Position numbers and translations under genes: made by a program
Notes under the pieces: generated by a model
What the model was told of the DNA's origin: nothing
What the model saw: the letters and a program-made list of their open reading frames with translations, nothing else
The model's database searches: none
Shown here: piece after piece, positions 29,694-37,808 of the stretch
Layout: each line of letters opens with the position of its first letter
Position numbering within the stretch: the first letter of the stretch is position 1
NCBI RefSeq assembly: GCF_030732095.1
Contig: NZ_JAVAMQ010000004.1
Location: 62,001-126,000 of the forward strand
Origin: Paracoccus spongiarum
GTDB lineage: Bacteria > Pseudomonadota > Alphaproteobacteria > Rhodobacterales > Rhodobacteraceae
Reading direction: 5' to 3'
DNA length: 64,000 bases

Positions 29694-30515
29694 TCACAGC
29701 GGCCGCCGCACGCCCAGCAGGGGGCCGTCGCCGGCCGCCTCGATGCGGGCGATGGCGGCGGCGATGGGCTCGAGGATGACGGCCATCTGCGAGGCGGTGG
29801 CGTGGATCATCCGCCCGGCCGAGGCCGCCAGCGCGACATGGCCCCGCCAGAACAGCAGATCGCCGCGGCGGATCCCGCCGGTCGCCTCGGGGAAGGCCGC
29901 GAATTGCAGGTCGCTGTCGCCGGGGCAGGCGATGCCGCAGGCCGACAGCGCGGCCTGCACGAGGCCCGAGCAGTCGATGCCCCAGTCGCTGTTGCCGCCC
30001 CACAGATAGGGGGTGCCCAGCAGGGTCCGGGCCACGGCGACCGGATCGGTGGCGGGCCGGTCGCTGATATGCTGGACGGGAACATGGCCGCCGCCGGCAA
30101 GCCGGGCAAAGCGATCCCCGATCGCCTCGACCGACAGCCGCGCGCCGATCGACAGCGCGTGCAGCTGGTGCCGTTTCATGTCCGGCGCCGGATAGACATG
30201 GGTGGCGGGCGCGGCGACGCGGTGGGTGATCGGCGGCAGTTCGGCGGTCAGCGCCGCGCCCCGCAGCCAGCCGCAATAGCCGTCCAGCCGCGCCTGCACG
30301 AAGGCCCAGTCGCCGCGATCCTCGATCACGGTCAGGTCGGCGCCGAAATTCACCTGCCGGTCGCGGCGTCCATCCGGGGCGTCCATCAGGTCGGCCAGCG
30401 GCACCGCAAGCCGCGCCGGCCGGCCCGTGGTATAGGCGGGCCGGTCCAGGATACCGCGCAGGCTGTCCAGCGCCACCCGGTCGGTGGCCGGGGTCAGGCG
30501 GCGGTCGGTGGTCAT
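29694..30515 (-). CDS. NlpC/P60 family (C40) peptidase with N-terminal SH3-like region
   Basis: 273-residue putative cell-wall endopeptidase. The C-terminal NlpC/P60 domain has catalytic Cys182 in WGIDCSGLVQ and His226 in GHVAL. Residues ~60-135 look like one or two bacterial SH3 units (GDWAFVQARLDGYCGWL). No signal peptide is visible, so export is not obvious; related proteins encoded beside leucyl aminopeptidases may process muropeptides in the cytoplasm. It overlaps the upstream aminopeptidase gene by 4 bases. Confidence 0.9.
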   Translation of the reverse strand: MTTDRRLTPATDRVALDSLRGILDRPAYTTGRPARLAVPLADLMDAPDGRRDRQVNFGADLTVIEDRGDWAFVQARLDGYCGWLRGAALTAELPPITHRVAAPATHVYPAPDMKRHQLHALSIGARLSVEAIGDRFARLAGGGHVPVQHISDRPATDPVAVARTLLGTPYLWGGNSDWGIDCSGLVQAALSACGIACPGDSDLQFAAFPEATGGIRRGDLLFWRGHVALAASAGRMIHATASQMAVILEPIAAAIARIEAAGDGPLLGVRRPL

Positions 30516-31879
30516 GCCAGCATCTCGGGCAGGGCCGCGAGGATGGCGCGGGCGCCCTGGCCGACCCCGCCCTTCGGACGGCCCGGCGCGGGGCCGGGCT
30601 GCCAGCCATAGATGTCCAGGTGGACATAGCGGCCCGCCCCCTCGGCAAAGCGGCGCAGGAACAGCGCGGCGGTGATCGACCCGGCCATGCCCCCCGATGG
30701 CGCGTTATCCAGATCGGCGATCTGCGGTTCGATCTGCGGCTCGTAGGGCGTCCAGAACGGCATCCGCCACAGTGGGTCGCCGACCGCCATCGCGGCGCGC
30801 GACAGGGCATCAGCGGTGCGGTCGTCGTCGCAGTAGAAGGGCGGGATGTCGGGGCCCAGCGCGACCCGCGCCGCACCCGTCAGCGTCGCCAGCGAGATCA
30901 TCAGGTCGGGCCGGTCCTCGGCCGCCAGCGCCATCGCATCGGCCAGCACCAGCCGCCCCTCGGCATCGGTATTGTTGACCTCGACGGTCAGCCCCTTGCG
31001 GCTGGTCAGCACGTCGCCGGGCCGGAACGCGTTGCCGGACACGCTGTTCTCGACCGCCGGGATCAGCAGGCGCAGCCGCAGCCCCCGTGCAGCGCCGGTC
31101 CGCGCCAGCATCATCAGCAGGCCCAGTGCGGTGGCGGCGCCGCCCATGTCCTTCTTCATCAGTGCCATCGACGCGCCGGGCTTGAGGTTCAGACCGCCGG
31201 TGTCGAAGCAGACCCCCTTGCCGATGATCGCCACCAGCGGGCCGTCGTCGCCCAGCGAAAGCTCGATCAGGCGGGGCGCGGTGGCGGCGGCGCGGCCGAC
31301 CGCGTGGATCATCGGCAGGTTGTGCTCCAGCAGCGCCGGCCCCGTGATGACCCGGATCCGGGCGCCGATCTCGCCCGCCAGATCGCGGGCCGCGTTCTCG
31401 ATCTGGTCGGGGCCCATGTCGGCGGCCGGGGTATTGATGAGGTCGCGGGTCAGGAACTCGCCCGCCGCGATCGCCTCGATCCGCGCCGCATCAACACCCT
31501 CGGGCGCGACGAGGCGCGGCCCGTCCTCGGGCTGGCCCTTGTAGCGGGTAAAGCGATACTGCCCCAGCAGCCAGCCCAGCGCAGCCTCGTCGGGATCGAA
31601 GCCTGCGGGGATCGCGGCCAGCCGCCAGCAGCCGCGTGGCAGGGCGGTGGCGCGGGCGAAGGCCAGGCGTTCGCGACCCGCGCGCGCAGGCTCGCCCAGC
31701 CCGAACAGCGCCCCGGCCAGCGCGCCATCCGCACCGGGCAGCAGGCAGATCTCGCCCGGCTTGGCGGCGAAGCCGCTGGCCTCGGGCCAGGTCCCCGCGC
31801 CGTCGGGCAAAGCATCGCCTTTCCAGACTGGCCAGATCGGCAGGGCGTCGTCGGAGGCTGGGGCGAAGTGGGGCGGCAT
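30512..31879 (-). CDS. Leucyl aminopeptidase family (M17) protein
   Basis: 455-residue dinuclear metal aminopeptidase removing N-terminal residues from peptides. The M17 signature NTDAEGRLVLADA is present, with the metal/catalytic segment KGVCFDTGGLNLKPG upstream. The N-terminal third is divergent and substrate-specific. Length is somewhat less than E. coli PepA (503), nearer PepB. It is translationally coupled to the NlpC/P60 peptidase (overlap 30512-30515), suggesting joint turnover of cell-wall peptides. Confidence 0.92.
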   Translation of the reverse strand: MPPHFAPASDDALPIWPVWKGDALPDGAGTWPEASGFAAKPGEICLLPGADGALAGALFGLGEPARAGRERLAFARATALPRGCWRLAAIPAGFDPDEAALGWLLGQYRFTRYKGQPEDGPRLVAPEGVDAARIEAIAAGEFLTRDLINTPAADMGPDQIENAARDLAGEIGARIRVITGPALLEHNLPMIHAVGRAAATAPRLIELSLGDDGPLVAIIGKGVCFDTGGLNLKPGASMALMKKDMGGAATALGLLMMLARTGAARGLRLRLLIPAVENSVSGNAFRPGDVLTSRKGLTVEVNNTDAEGRLVLADAMALAAEDRPDLMISLATLTGAARVALGPDIPPFYCDDDRTADALSRAAMAVGDPLWRMPFWTPYEPQIEPQIADLDNAPSGGMAGSITAALFLRRFAEGAGRYVHLDIYGWQPGPAPGRPKGGVGQGARAILAALPEMLA

Positions 31880-31954
31880 GGGGCGATCCTGGGCTGATGA
31901 GGCCGTCAGACTACACCCTCGGCCGACCCCCGCAAGGCCGGCCGGGGCCTTCGG

Positions 31955-32332
31955 TCAGCCGAGGCCGGGGCGATCCCAGATGGCGGTGAGCGACCGGTTC
32001 CCGACGCGCAGAAGCCGTGCCCTGACAGCGGCCAGCGCGCCCATGTCGCGCCGTTCCGCGCAGCTGCCCAAATCCATGGCGACCCCGGCCAGCGACAGCA
32101 GTCCGATCTGCCAGGCCAGTCGCGACAGCCGGTCGGCATGCGCGACCGCCTGCGCCAGATCGCCGGCCTCCAGCGCCGCGTCGGTCGCGGTCAACGCCCC
32201 CGCCAGCTGTTCCAGCGCCAGGCCGATGACGTTCTGCGCCGCGGTCTCGCCCAGTTCGCTGACGATGTCGCCCACCCGCCGCGCATCGACCCGCACGGGT
32301 TCGGATACGGCCAGGGCCGTGATTTGTGCCAT
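31955..32332 (-). CDS. Hypothetical helical protein, possibly Hpt-like
   Basis: 125 residues, almost entirely helical, no signal peptide. I do not recognise it firmly. The segment starting at His65 (HADRLSRLAWQIGLLSLAGV) and the following amphipathic helix resemble a histidine phosphotransfer (Hpt) four-helix bundle, but the usual HxxKG reads HADRL, lacking the Gly. The start ATG 32332 has GGAG upstream; the longer upstream frame crosses the divergent carbonic anhydrase promoter and is unlikely. It could be a small phosphorelay or scaffold protein. Confidence 0.6.
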   Translation of the reverse strand: MAQITALAVSEPVRVDARRVGDIVSELGETAAQNVIGLALEQLAGALTATDAALEAGDLAQAVAHADRLSRLAWQIGLLSLAGVAMDLGSCAERRDMGALAAVRARLLRVGNRSLTAIWDRPGLG

Positions 32333-32474
32333 CCTGCATCTCCAACGGATCGTGTCCCCACACGTCGGGACACCATGGCGGCAAGCGGTGAAGAAAGGCT
32401 TGATTCCCGCGCAAGAAACCCCTCGAATTTTTCTCAATACCCGCCTATCAAGCAGTGAACTCGCGAGGTCCGAC

Positions 32475-33122
32475 ATGCATCTTCTCCGTCCCCTGCCGCA
32501 GTATCTGGTCAGCCGCTATCATGGCTGGGTGGCCACCTCCTATGCCGAGAACAGCGCCTGGTACCGGCGTCTGGCCGATGACGGCCAGAGGCCCCGCGCG
32601 ATGGTCATTTCCTGCTGCGACTCGCGCGTGCATGTGACCAGCATCTTCGGCGCGGATTCGGGCGAGTTCTTCATCCATCGCAACATCGCCAACCTGGTGC
32701 CGCCCTATGCGCCCGACGGGTTGCAGCACGGCACCTCGGCGGCGGTCGAATATGCGGTCACGGCGCTGAAGGTCGCGCATCTGATCGTCGTCGGCCATAC
32801 CAGCTGCGGCGGCGTGGCGGGGTGCCACGCGATGTGTTCGGGCCAGGCGCCCGAGCTTGAGGAAAAATCCAGCTTCGTGGGCCGCTGGATGGACATCCTG
32901 CGCCCCGGATACGAACGGGTGAAGGACCTGCCTGCGGATCAGCAGGTCGCCGCGCTGGAACGCGAGGCGGTGCTGGTCTCGATCGAGAACCTGATGGGCT
33001 TTCCCTTCGTCAAGGCGGCCGTCGAGGGCGAACAGCTGTCTCTGCACGGCCTGGTCCACGACATCCGGGCCGGCACGCTGGAGCAGGCCGAGGATGGCGG
33101 CCGGCGCTGGACGCGGGTCTGA
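32475..33122 (+). CDS. Beta-class carbonic anhydrase
   Basis: Zinc enzyme interconverting CO2 and bicarbonate, 215 residues. Zinc ligands Cys47 (CCDSR, with the Asp49-Arg51 dyad), His108 and Cys111 (GHTSCGGV) are all present. Start ATG 32475 has GAGGT upstream; the frame is open further upstream through the divergent gene's leader, but that extension lacks family character. It is convergent with the DedA gene, 15 bases apart. Confidence 0.94.
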   Translation: MHLLRPLPQYLVSRYHGWVATSYAENSAWYRRLADDGQRPRAMVISCCDSRVHVTSIFGADSGEFFIHRNIANLVPPYAPDGLQHGTSAAVEYAVTALKVAHLIVVGHTSCGGVAGCHAMCSGQAPELEEKSSFVGRWMDILRPGYERVKDLPADQQVAALEREAVLVSIENLMGFPFVKAAVEGEQLSLHGLVHDIRAGTLEQAEDGGRRWTRV

Positions 33123-33137
33123 TCGCAACGCCCGGCG

Positions 33138-33731
33138 TCAGCGCCGCCAGCGAATCACCCGCCACAGATAGGCCGCCACCAGCGCGAGGATGACCGCCGT
33201 GGACAGCGGGTTCAGCCAGGCGCCTACCCGGTCGTAGCTGTCTTCCAGCCAGTATCCCGCGCCGGCCAGGGCCCCGCACCAGATCAGGCTGCCCAGCCCC
33301 GAGAACACCAGAAAGCGCGGCAGGAACATCCCCGCCAAGCCCGCCGGCACCGAGATCAGCGTGCGCACGGTCGGGATGAACCGCCCGAAGAACACCACCG
33401 AGCGGCCGTGCCGGTCGAACCAGCCCTGCGCGCGGTCCAACTGCTCGGGCGTCATGGTCACCCAGCGCCCGTGCCGCGCCACGATGCGGCGCAGGCGCTG
33501 CGGACCATAGAGCAGACCGACCAGATACCAAAGATAGGCTCCGGCCAGCGACCCGGCCGCCCCCGCCGCGATGGCCAGCCACAACGGGATGGTGCCACGC
33601 GCCGCATTGAAGCCCGCCATCGGCATGATCAGTTCCGACGGAATGGGCGGAAAGATGTTTTCAAGCAGCATCAGGGCGGCGATGGCCCACGCCCCGCCGC
33701 CCTCGAGAAAACTGGCGATCCAGTCCAGCAA
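33138..33731 (-). CDS. DedA family membrane protein
   Basis: Integral membrane protein of about 197 residues with roughly five hydrophobic segments. DedA (SNARE-associated/VTT) proteins are implicated in lipid carrier flipping and envelope homeostasis. The family motifs are visible: ENIFPPIPSELIMPMAGF, and FFGRFIPTVRTLISVPAGLAGM (residues at the F/YGRF...R motif). No ATG lies near the start; TTG at 33731, 12 bases after AGAAGGG in the asd tail, is my choice, and a CTG at 33743 is an alternative. Likely translationally coupled to asd, which ends at 33740. Confidence 0.9.
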   Translation of the reverse strand: MLDWIASFLEGGGAWAIAALMLLENIFPPIPSELIMPMAGFNAARGTIPLWLAIAAGAAGSLAGAYLWYLVGLLYGPQRLRRIVARHGRWVTMTPEQLDRAQGWFDRHGRSVVFFGRFIPTVRTLISVPAGLAGMFLPRFLVFSGLGSLIWCGALAGAGYWLEDSYDRVGAWLNPLSTAVILALVAAYLWRVIRWRR

Positions 33732-33739
33732 TTGTGCCG

Positions 33740-34762
33740 TCAGCCCTTCTTCAGCACGCGGTTGCCCAGCAATTCGGCGATCTGGACCGCGTTCAGCGCA
33801 GCGCCCTTGCGCAGGTTGTCGCTGACGCACCACAGGTTCAGCCCGTTCTCGATGGTGCTGTCCTGGCGGATCCGGCTGATGAAGGTGGCGAAGTCGCCCA
33901 CGCATTCGACCGGCGTCGCATAGCCGCCGGGCTCGCGCTTGTCGATCACCATGATGCCCGGCGCCTCGCGCAGGATGTCGCGGGCCTCGTCCTCGTCGAG
34001 GAAATCCTCGAACTCGATGTTGATCGCCTCGGAATGGCCGACGAAGACCGGCACGCGCACGCAGGTCGCGGTGACTTTGATCGAGGGATCGACGATCTTC
34101 TTCGTCTCGGCGACCATCTTCCACTCTTCCTTGGTCGCGCCGTCCTCCATGAACACGTCGATCTGCGGGATCACGTTGAAGGCGATCTGCTTCTGGAACT
34201 TGCTGGGGGCGACCTCCTGACCCGGCACATACATGCCCTTGGTCTGGTCCCACAACTCGTCCATGCCGTCCTTGCCCGCGCCGCTGACCGACTGGTAGGT
34301 CGAGACGACCACCCGCTTGATCCGGGCGCGGTCATGCAGCGGCTTCAGGGCCACGACCATCTGCGCGGTCGAGCAGTTCGGGTTGGCGATGATGTTCTTC
34401 TTGGCATAGCCCATGATCGCGTCGGGGTTCACCTCGGGCACGATCAGCGGGATCTCGGGGTCATAGCGGTAGAGCGACGAATTGTCGATCACCACGCAGC
34501 CGGCCTTGGCAGCGATGGGGGCGTATTTCCTGGTCGCGTCCGAGCCGATGGCGAACAGCGCGATGTCCCAGCCGGCAAAGTCGAACTGCTCGATGTCCCT
34601 GACCTTCAGGGTCCTGTCGCCAAAGCTGACCTCGGTTCCCTGCGAGCGGCGCGAGGCCAGCACCGCGATCTCGTCGACGGGAAACTGGCGCTCGGCCAGG
34701 ATGTTCAGCATCTCGCGGCCCACATTCCCCGTGGCGCCGGCAACAACGACTTTGTAGCCCAT
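33740..34762 (-). CDS. asd: Aspartate-semialdehyde dehydrogenase
   Basis: NADPH-dependent enzyme making aspartate semialdehyde for lysine/diaminopimelate, threonine and methionine. The 340-residue protein starts MGYKVVVAGATGNVGREML (Rossmann fold), and has catalytic Cys in NPNCSTAQMV, plus the substrate segments STYQSVSGAGKDG and GHSEAINIEFE. Start ATG 34762 has AGGAG at good spacing; the longer frame upstream is not needed. It matches the usual length (about 340). Confidence 0.96.
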   Translation of the reverse strand: MGYKVVVAGATGNVGREMLNILAERQFPVDEIAVLASRRSQGTEVSFGDRTLKVRDIEQFDFAGWDIALFAIGSDATRKYAPIAAKAGCVVIDNSSLYRYDPEIPLIVPEVNPDAIMGYAKKNIIANPNCSTAQMVVALKPLHDRARIKRVVVSTYQSVSGAGKDGMDELWDQTKGMYVPGQEVAPSKFQKQIAFNVIPQIDVFMEDGATKEEWKMVAETKKIVDPSIKVTATCVRVPVFVGHSEAINIEFEDFLDEDEARDILREAPGIMVIDKREPGGYATPVECVGDFATFISRIRQDSTIENGLNLWCVSDNLRKGAALNAVQIAELLGNRVLKKG

Positions 34763-35099
34763 TGGGGACTCCTGTTTCCTGCGGTTGGGGGCGTTTAGCG
34801 CAAGGCCGGGCTGGATGGAAGGGTCGCGGCGGCATGCGAGCCATGCCACCTCGCGCGGCACCGGTCCGCTGCCCGCATGCAGACCGGCGCGCAGACCGTC
34901 ACGCAGACTGGCGACCGACCGCGCCCGGGGCAGGCAGAGACAGGACAACGGCTTGCCGCGCCGGCCGGGCGCAGTGCCCATCCTGCCGGCATCCCGGCCT
35001 TTTTTTGGGCCTTGACCCGCGGCTTTTCTTTGCTGCATCGACAAACCGCAGGGTAAGGTTAACAAATCGTTAACGCGGTGCGAAAGCGAAGGGCTGGTC
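34763..35099. other. Intergenic region between divergent asd and the Hint-domain gene
   Basis: No gene is convincing in these 337 bases; the short frames present are Arg/Pro-rich artefacts. The left part is GC-rich. The right part (34995-35080) is AT-richer, with a run of seven T at 35000-35007 and a perfect CtrA-type box at 35059-35073. Confidence 0.6.
35059..35073 (+). promoter_or_regulatory. Perfect CtrA-type binding site (TTAA-N7-TTAA)
   Basis: TTAA at 35059-35062, seven bases, TTAA at 35070-35073, 26 bases before the Hint gene ATG. This is the full consensus of the alphaproteobacterial cell-cycle/motility regulator CtrA. Binding is inferred only from the match. Confidence 0.6.
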
Positions 35100-36074
35100 A
35101 TGTCGGACTTCAACTACAACCACTACTTCAACTATGATCCCGCCACGGGCGCTGTGAACACCGTGCAATACTTCCTGTTCGGCGACCCCTCGGTCACGAT
35201 CAGCGGCACCCTTGCGGATGGCGAGGGGAATGGCGATCCCTACGTCTTGGGCGAGCAGATATTCGGCTCGCTCGGATCCCAGGGGGACATCTTCGAGGGC
35301 ACCCTCGAGATCGGCGGCATCACCTATGTCATCCTCTCGGGTGCGCAGCCTCCGGGCACCTATGCCGGATATGCGGTATCGCCCGATCCGGCGACGACGG
35401 TCGCGAATTTCCCCGCGACAGTGGATCCGACCCTCCTGCAGGCGACCGATTTCGTGCCATGCTTCGCGCAGGGGACGCGCCTGGACACAGCCGACGGAAC
35501 GCGCCCCGTCGAAACGCTGAATGTCGGCGACCTGGTCTGGACCGCCGATCACGGGTTGCAGCCGGTGCGCTGGATCGGCTCGCGCCACTGCAGTCCGGCG
35601 CGTCTTGCCGCATCGCCGCAACTGCGGCCGATCGCGGTTGCCGCCGGTGCCCTTGGCAAAGGGTTGCCCTCGGCCGATCTGCTGGTCTCGCCGCAGCACC
35701 GGGTTCTGGTCCGCTCGAAGATCGCGCAGCGCATGTTCGGCTGCGACGAAATCCTGGTCGCGGCCAAGCATCTGCTGGAACTGGACGGGATCGAGATCGC
35801 CCCGGCGCCCGAGGGCGTGACCTATTACCATGTCCTGTTCGACCGGCACGAGCTGGTCAGGTCCAACGGGGCGATCACCGAAAGCCTGTATACCGGCAAG
35901 GAGGCGCTGGAAGGGGTCGGCGACGCAGCGCGGCAAGAGATCTTCACGATCTTCCCGGAGCTGGAGGACGCCGAGATCCCGCCCCAGGCAGCGCGCACAT
36001 TGGCGTCGGGCCGGATGGGGCGCAGGCTGGCGGAACGTCACCGCCTGAACCGGCGCATCCTGGTCAGCGCCTGA
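35100..36074 (+). CDS. Hint (Hedgehog/intein) domain-containing protein
   Basis: 324 residues. The N-terminal 118 residues are a low-lysine, Gly/Asp/Tyr-rich module without recognised homology. The Hint domain begins at Cys121 (VPCFAQGTRLDTADGT) and includes NVGDLVWTADHG and the block-B motif SPQHRVLV (His200), so the residues for N-S acyl shift are present. The intein C-terminal Asn and following extein nucleophile are not visible; the chain ends with a conserved Hint_2-like tail (LFDRHELVRSNG). Self-cleavage rather than splicing is therefore conceivable. No signal peptide; such proteins in Rhodobacterales may be exported by RTX-like routes, which is inference. A CtrA-type box lies just upstream. 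Confidence 0.87.
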   Translation: MSDFNYNHYFNYDPATGAVNTVQYFLFGDPSVTISGTLADGEGNGDPYVLGEQIFGSLGSQGDIFEGTLEIGGITYVILSGAQPPGTYAGYAVSPDPATTVANFPATVDPTLLQATDFVPCFAQGTRLDTADGTRPVETLNVGDLVWTADHGLQPVRWIGSRHCSPARLAASPQLRPIAVAAGALGKGLPSADLLVSPQHRVLVRSKIAQRMFGCDEILVAAKHLLELDGIEIAPAPEGVTYYHVLFDRHELVRSNGAITESLYTGKEALEGVGDAARQEIFTIFPELEDAEIPPQAARTLASGRMGRRLAERHRLNRRILVSA

Positions 36075-36099
36075 TTCGCCGCAATCCACGGCCCGGCAT

Positions 36100-36128
36100 C
36101 CGGCGCGGCAAGACGCGGGCCGCGCCGG
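36100..36128. terminator. Hairpin between convergent Hint and GT29-like genes
   Basis: A 9-bp stem (36100-36108 with 36120-36128) and an 11-base loop in the 58-base convergent gap. No T-run; tentative. Confidence 0.35.
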
Positions 36129-36132
36129 GATG

Positions 36133-36771
36133 TCACCCCGGACCGGGGCTGCTGGCGCCGGTCAGGACCAACCGCGGGTCACGGCGCCGCATCGCGTCGA
36201 CCCAGGCCGCCTCGGACCCGAAATCATGCGGAACCTGCGCGGCGCTTCGCCGCCCCGACAGGCTTTGCGATGCGAAGAAGTCGAAGCCGTACAGCGTCAG
36301 CATGCGAAGCCGCGACCGCAGAAGCAGGTCGATCAGCATCGCGCCCGTCGTCGGGGGCGCCGCCAGCAGGTCGCGCAGCGCGGCGTAATCGGCCAGCGGG
36401 TGCAGATAGAACCCCGCGCCCGTCGCGGTTTGCCAGTCCAGCCGCTTGCGCTTGGGCGACATCCACAGCACCCGGCTGGCACCGATGCGGGCGCGGTCGC
36501 CGTCCGACAGCCGCATTGCAAGGCCCAGCCAGTCGGTGCGGGTGCCATGGCTGGCCGCGGCTGGCATCGGTGCGCGGTTGATGCGGATCACCAGGTCGGC
36601 GGCATCGATGGCCGCGCCGTGATCGCTATCGGCCAGTGCGCGCGCATTGCCGATCAGCGCGACCCGCTTGCCCGCCAGCGCCGCCAGCACATCCGCCTGC
36701 GGCACCGACAGGCGCGACAGGGCGGCCTCGTCGCGCATCAGTCGCGCCAGAAGGAAGCCCAGCCGGGTCAT
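36133..36771 (-). CDS. Glycosyltransferase family 29 (sialyltransferase-like) protein
   Basis: 212 residues. A sialylmotif-like segment runs from VALIGNARALADSDHG to DAADLVIRINRAP, where Gly-Asn and the Arg/Asn-rich end are typical of GT29-like bacterial proteins. Later segments RMLTLYGFDFFAS and DFGSEAAWVDAM fit the C-terminal motifs. CMP-sugar use (sialic acid or Kdo) is inferred, not shown. It overlaps the upstream GT4 gene by 4 bases, so both probably build the same lipopolysaccharide or capsule structure. Confidence 0.75.
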   Translation of the reverse strand: MTRLGFLLARLMRDEAALSRLSVPQADVLAALAGKRVALIGNARALADSDHGAAIDAADLVIRINRAPMPAAASHGTRTDWLGLAMRLSDGDRARIGASRVLWMSPKRKRLDWQTATGAGFYLHPLADYAALRDLLAAPPTTGAMLIDLLLRSRLRMLTLYGFDFFASQSLSGRRSAAQVPHDFGSEAAWVDAMRRRDPRLVLTGASSPGPG

Positions 36772-37808
36772 GGCCGGCCCAGCAGGTCGGCATAGATGGC
36801 CAGCAGGGCGCGGGCCTCGGTCTCGATGGCGTGGCTGGTCTCGACATGGGCGCGGGCGGCGCGTCCCGCCGCCAGACGGCCCGGATCGTCGTCCAGCCAG
36901 CGCCGCAGCGCCGCGGCCAGCGCGTCGACATCGCCGGTAGCGACAAGGCTGCCGGTCTCGCCGTCGCGGATCAGGGCCTCATAGGCGCCGACGCGCGCGC
37001 CGACCGCCGGCACGCCGCAGGCCATCGCCTCCAGCGGGGTCAGCCCGAAACCCTCCCATCGCGCCGGAGCCGCGAACAGGTCCAGCGCCTGATAGTGCTG
37101 CACCAGCCGGTCCCAGGGCAGTTCGCCCAGAAACCGGATCCGGTCCGACAGCCCGGCCGCCGCGATTTCCGATTGCAGGCCGTCTGCGAAGGCGCGGTGG
37201 TCGGGCGTGATCCGGCCGGTCAGGATGATCTGCACCCTTGGCCGGTCGGGCAGCAGCCGCAACCCGGCCCGCACCAGCAGATCGACGCCCTTCTGCTCGC
37301 GCACCCGCCCGAAGCAGCCGACCAGCACCGCCTCGGGGTCAAGCCCCAGGTCGCGGCGCAGCGCCGCGCGGTCGGCGGGCGGGTGGAAGATGCCGGTATC
37401 GACGCCGTGCATCACCACGCTCGCGGGGCGTTCCAGATAGGACGCGGCCTGCGGGGTGGTGGCCACCAGCGCCTCTTGCTGGCGGATCAGCCAGCGGGTG
37501 AAGCCGGTATGGCGGCGCTGCGCCGCCGAGGTGAACATCAGCCGATAGCGCCGCCCCAGCAGCCGCCGCAGGATCAGCCCCAGCGCCATTTCGGTGTTGC
37601 GGCGGGCGTGCCAGACGCGCCAGCGGTCCCGGGGCATGGTGATCGCGCGCCACAGCGGCAGGTGCGGCACCTCGGGCGGCAGGCCCGGCCCGGTCGCGCG
37701 GATCGCGATCATCCGCGCCTGCACCGGGATCAGCCGGACCACCGTCGCGGTCACGCCGGACAGCCGGCGCTTGAGGTTCGGCGCGACGACGAGGGGCAAC
37801 TCAGCCAT
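36768..37808 (-). CDS. Glycosyltransferase family 4, LpcC-like LPS core transferase
   Basis: 346-residue GT-B enzyme. The N-terminal LPLVVAPNLKRRLSGVTATV resembles the rhizobial LPS-core mannosyltransferase LpcC. The nucleotide-sugar domain shows GCFGRVREQKGVDLLVRA and the retaining-enzyme motif EGFGLTPLEAMACGVPAVG (E-x7-E). Mannose transfer to the inner core is inferred from resemblance only. It overlaps the MFS gene stop by 8 bases and the GT29-like gene start by 4. Confidence 0.85.
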   Translation of the reverse strand: MAELPLVVAPNLKRRLSGVTATVVRLIPVQARMIAIRATGPGLPPEVPHLPLWRAITMPRDRWRVWHARRNTEMALGLILRRLLGRRYRLMFTSAAQRRHTGFTRWLIRQQEALVATTPQAASYLERPASVVMHGVDTGIFHPPADRAALRRDLGLDPEAVLVGCFGRVREQKGVDLLVRAGLRLLPDRPRVQIILTGRITPDHRAFADGLQSEIAAAGLSDRIRFLGELPWDRLVQHYQALDLFAAPARWEGFGLTPLEAMACGVPAVGARVGAYEALIRDGETGSLVATGDVDALAAALRRWLDDDPGRLAAGRAARAHVETSHAIETEARALLAIYADLLGRP

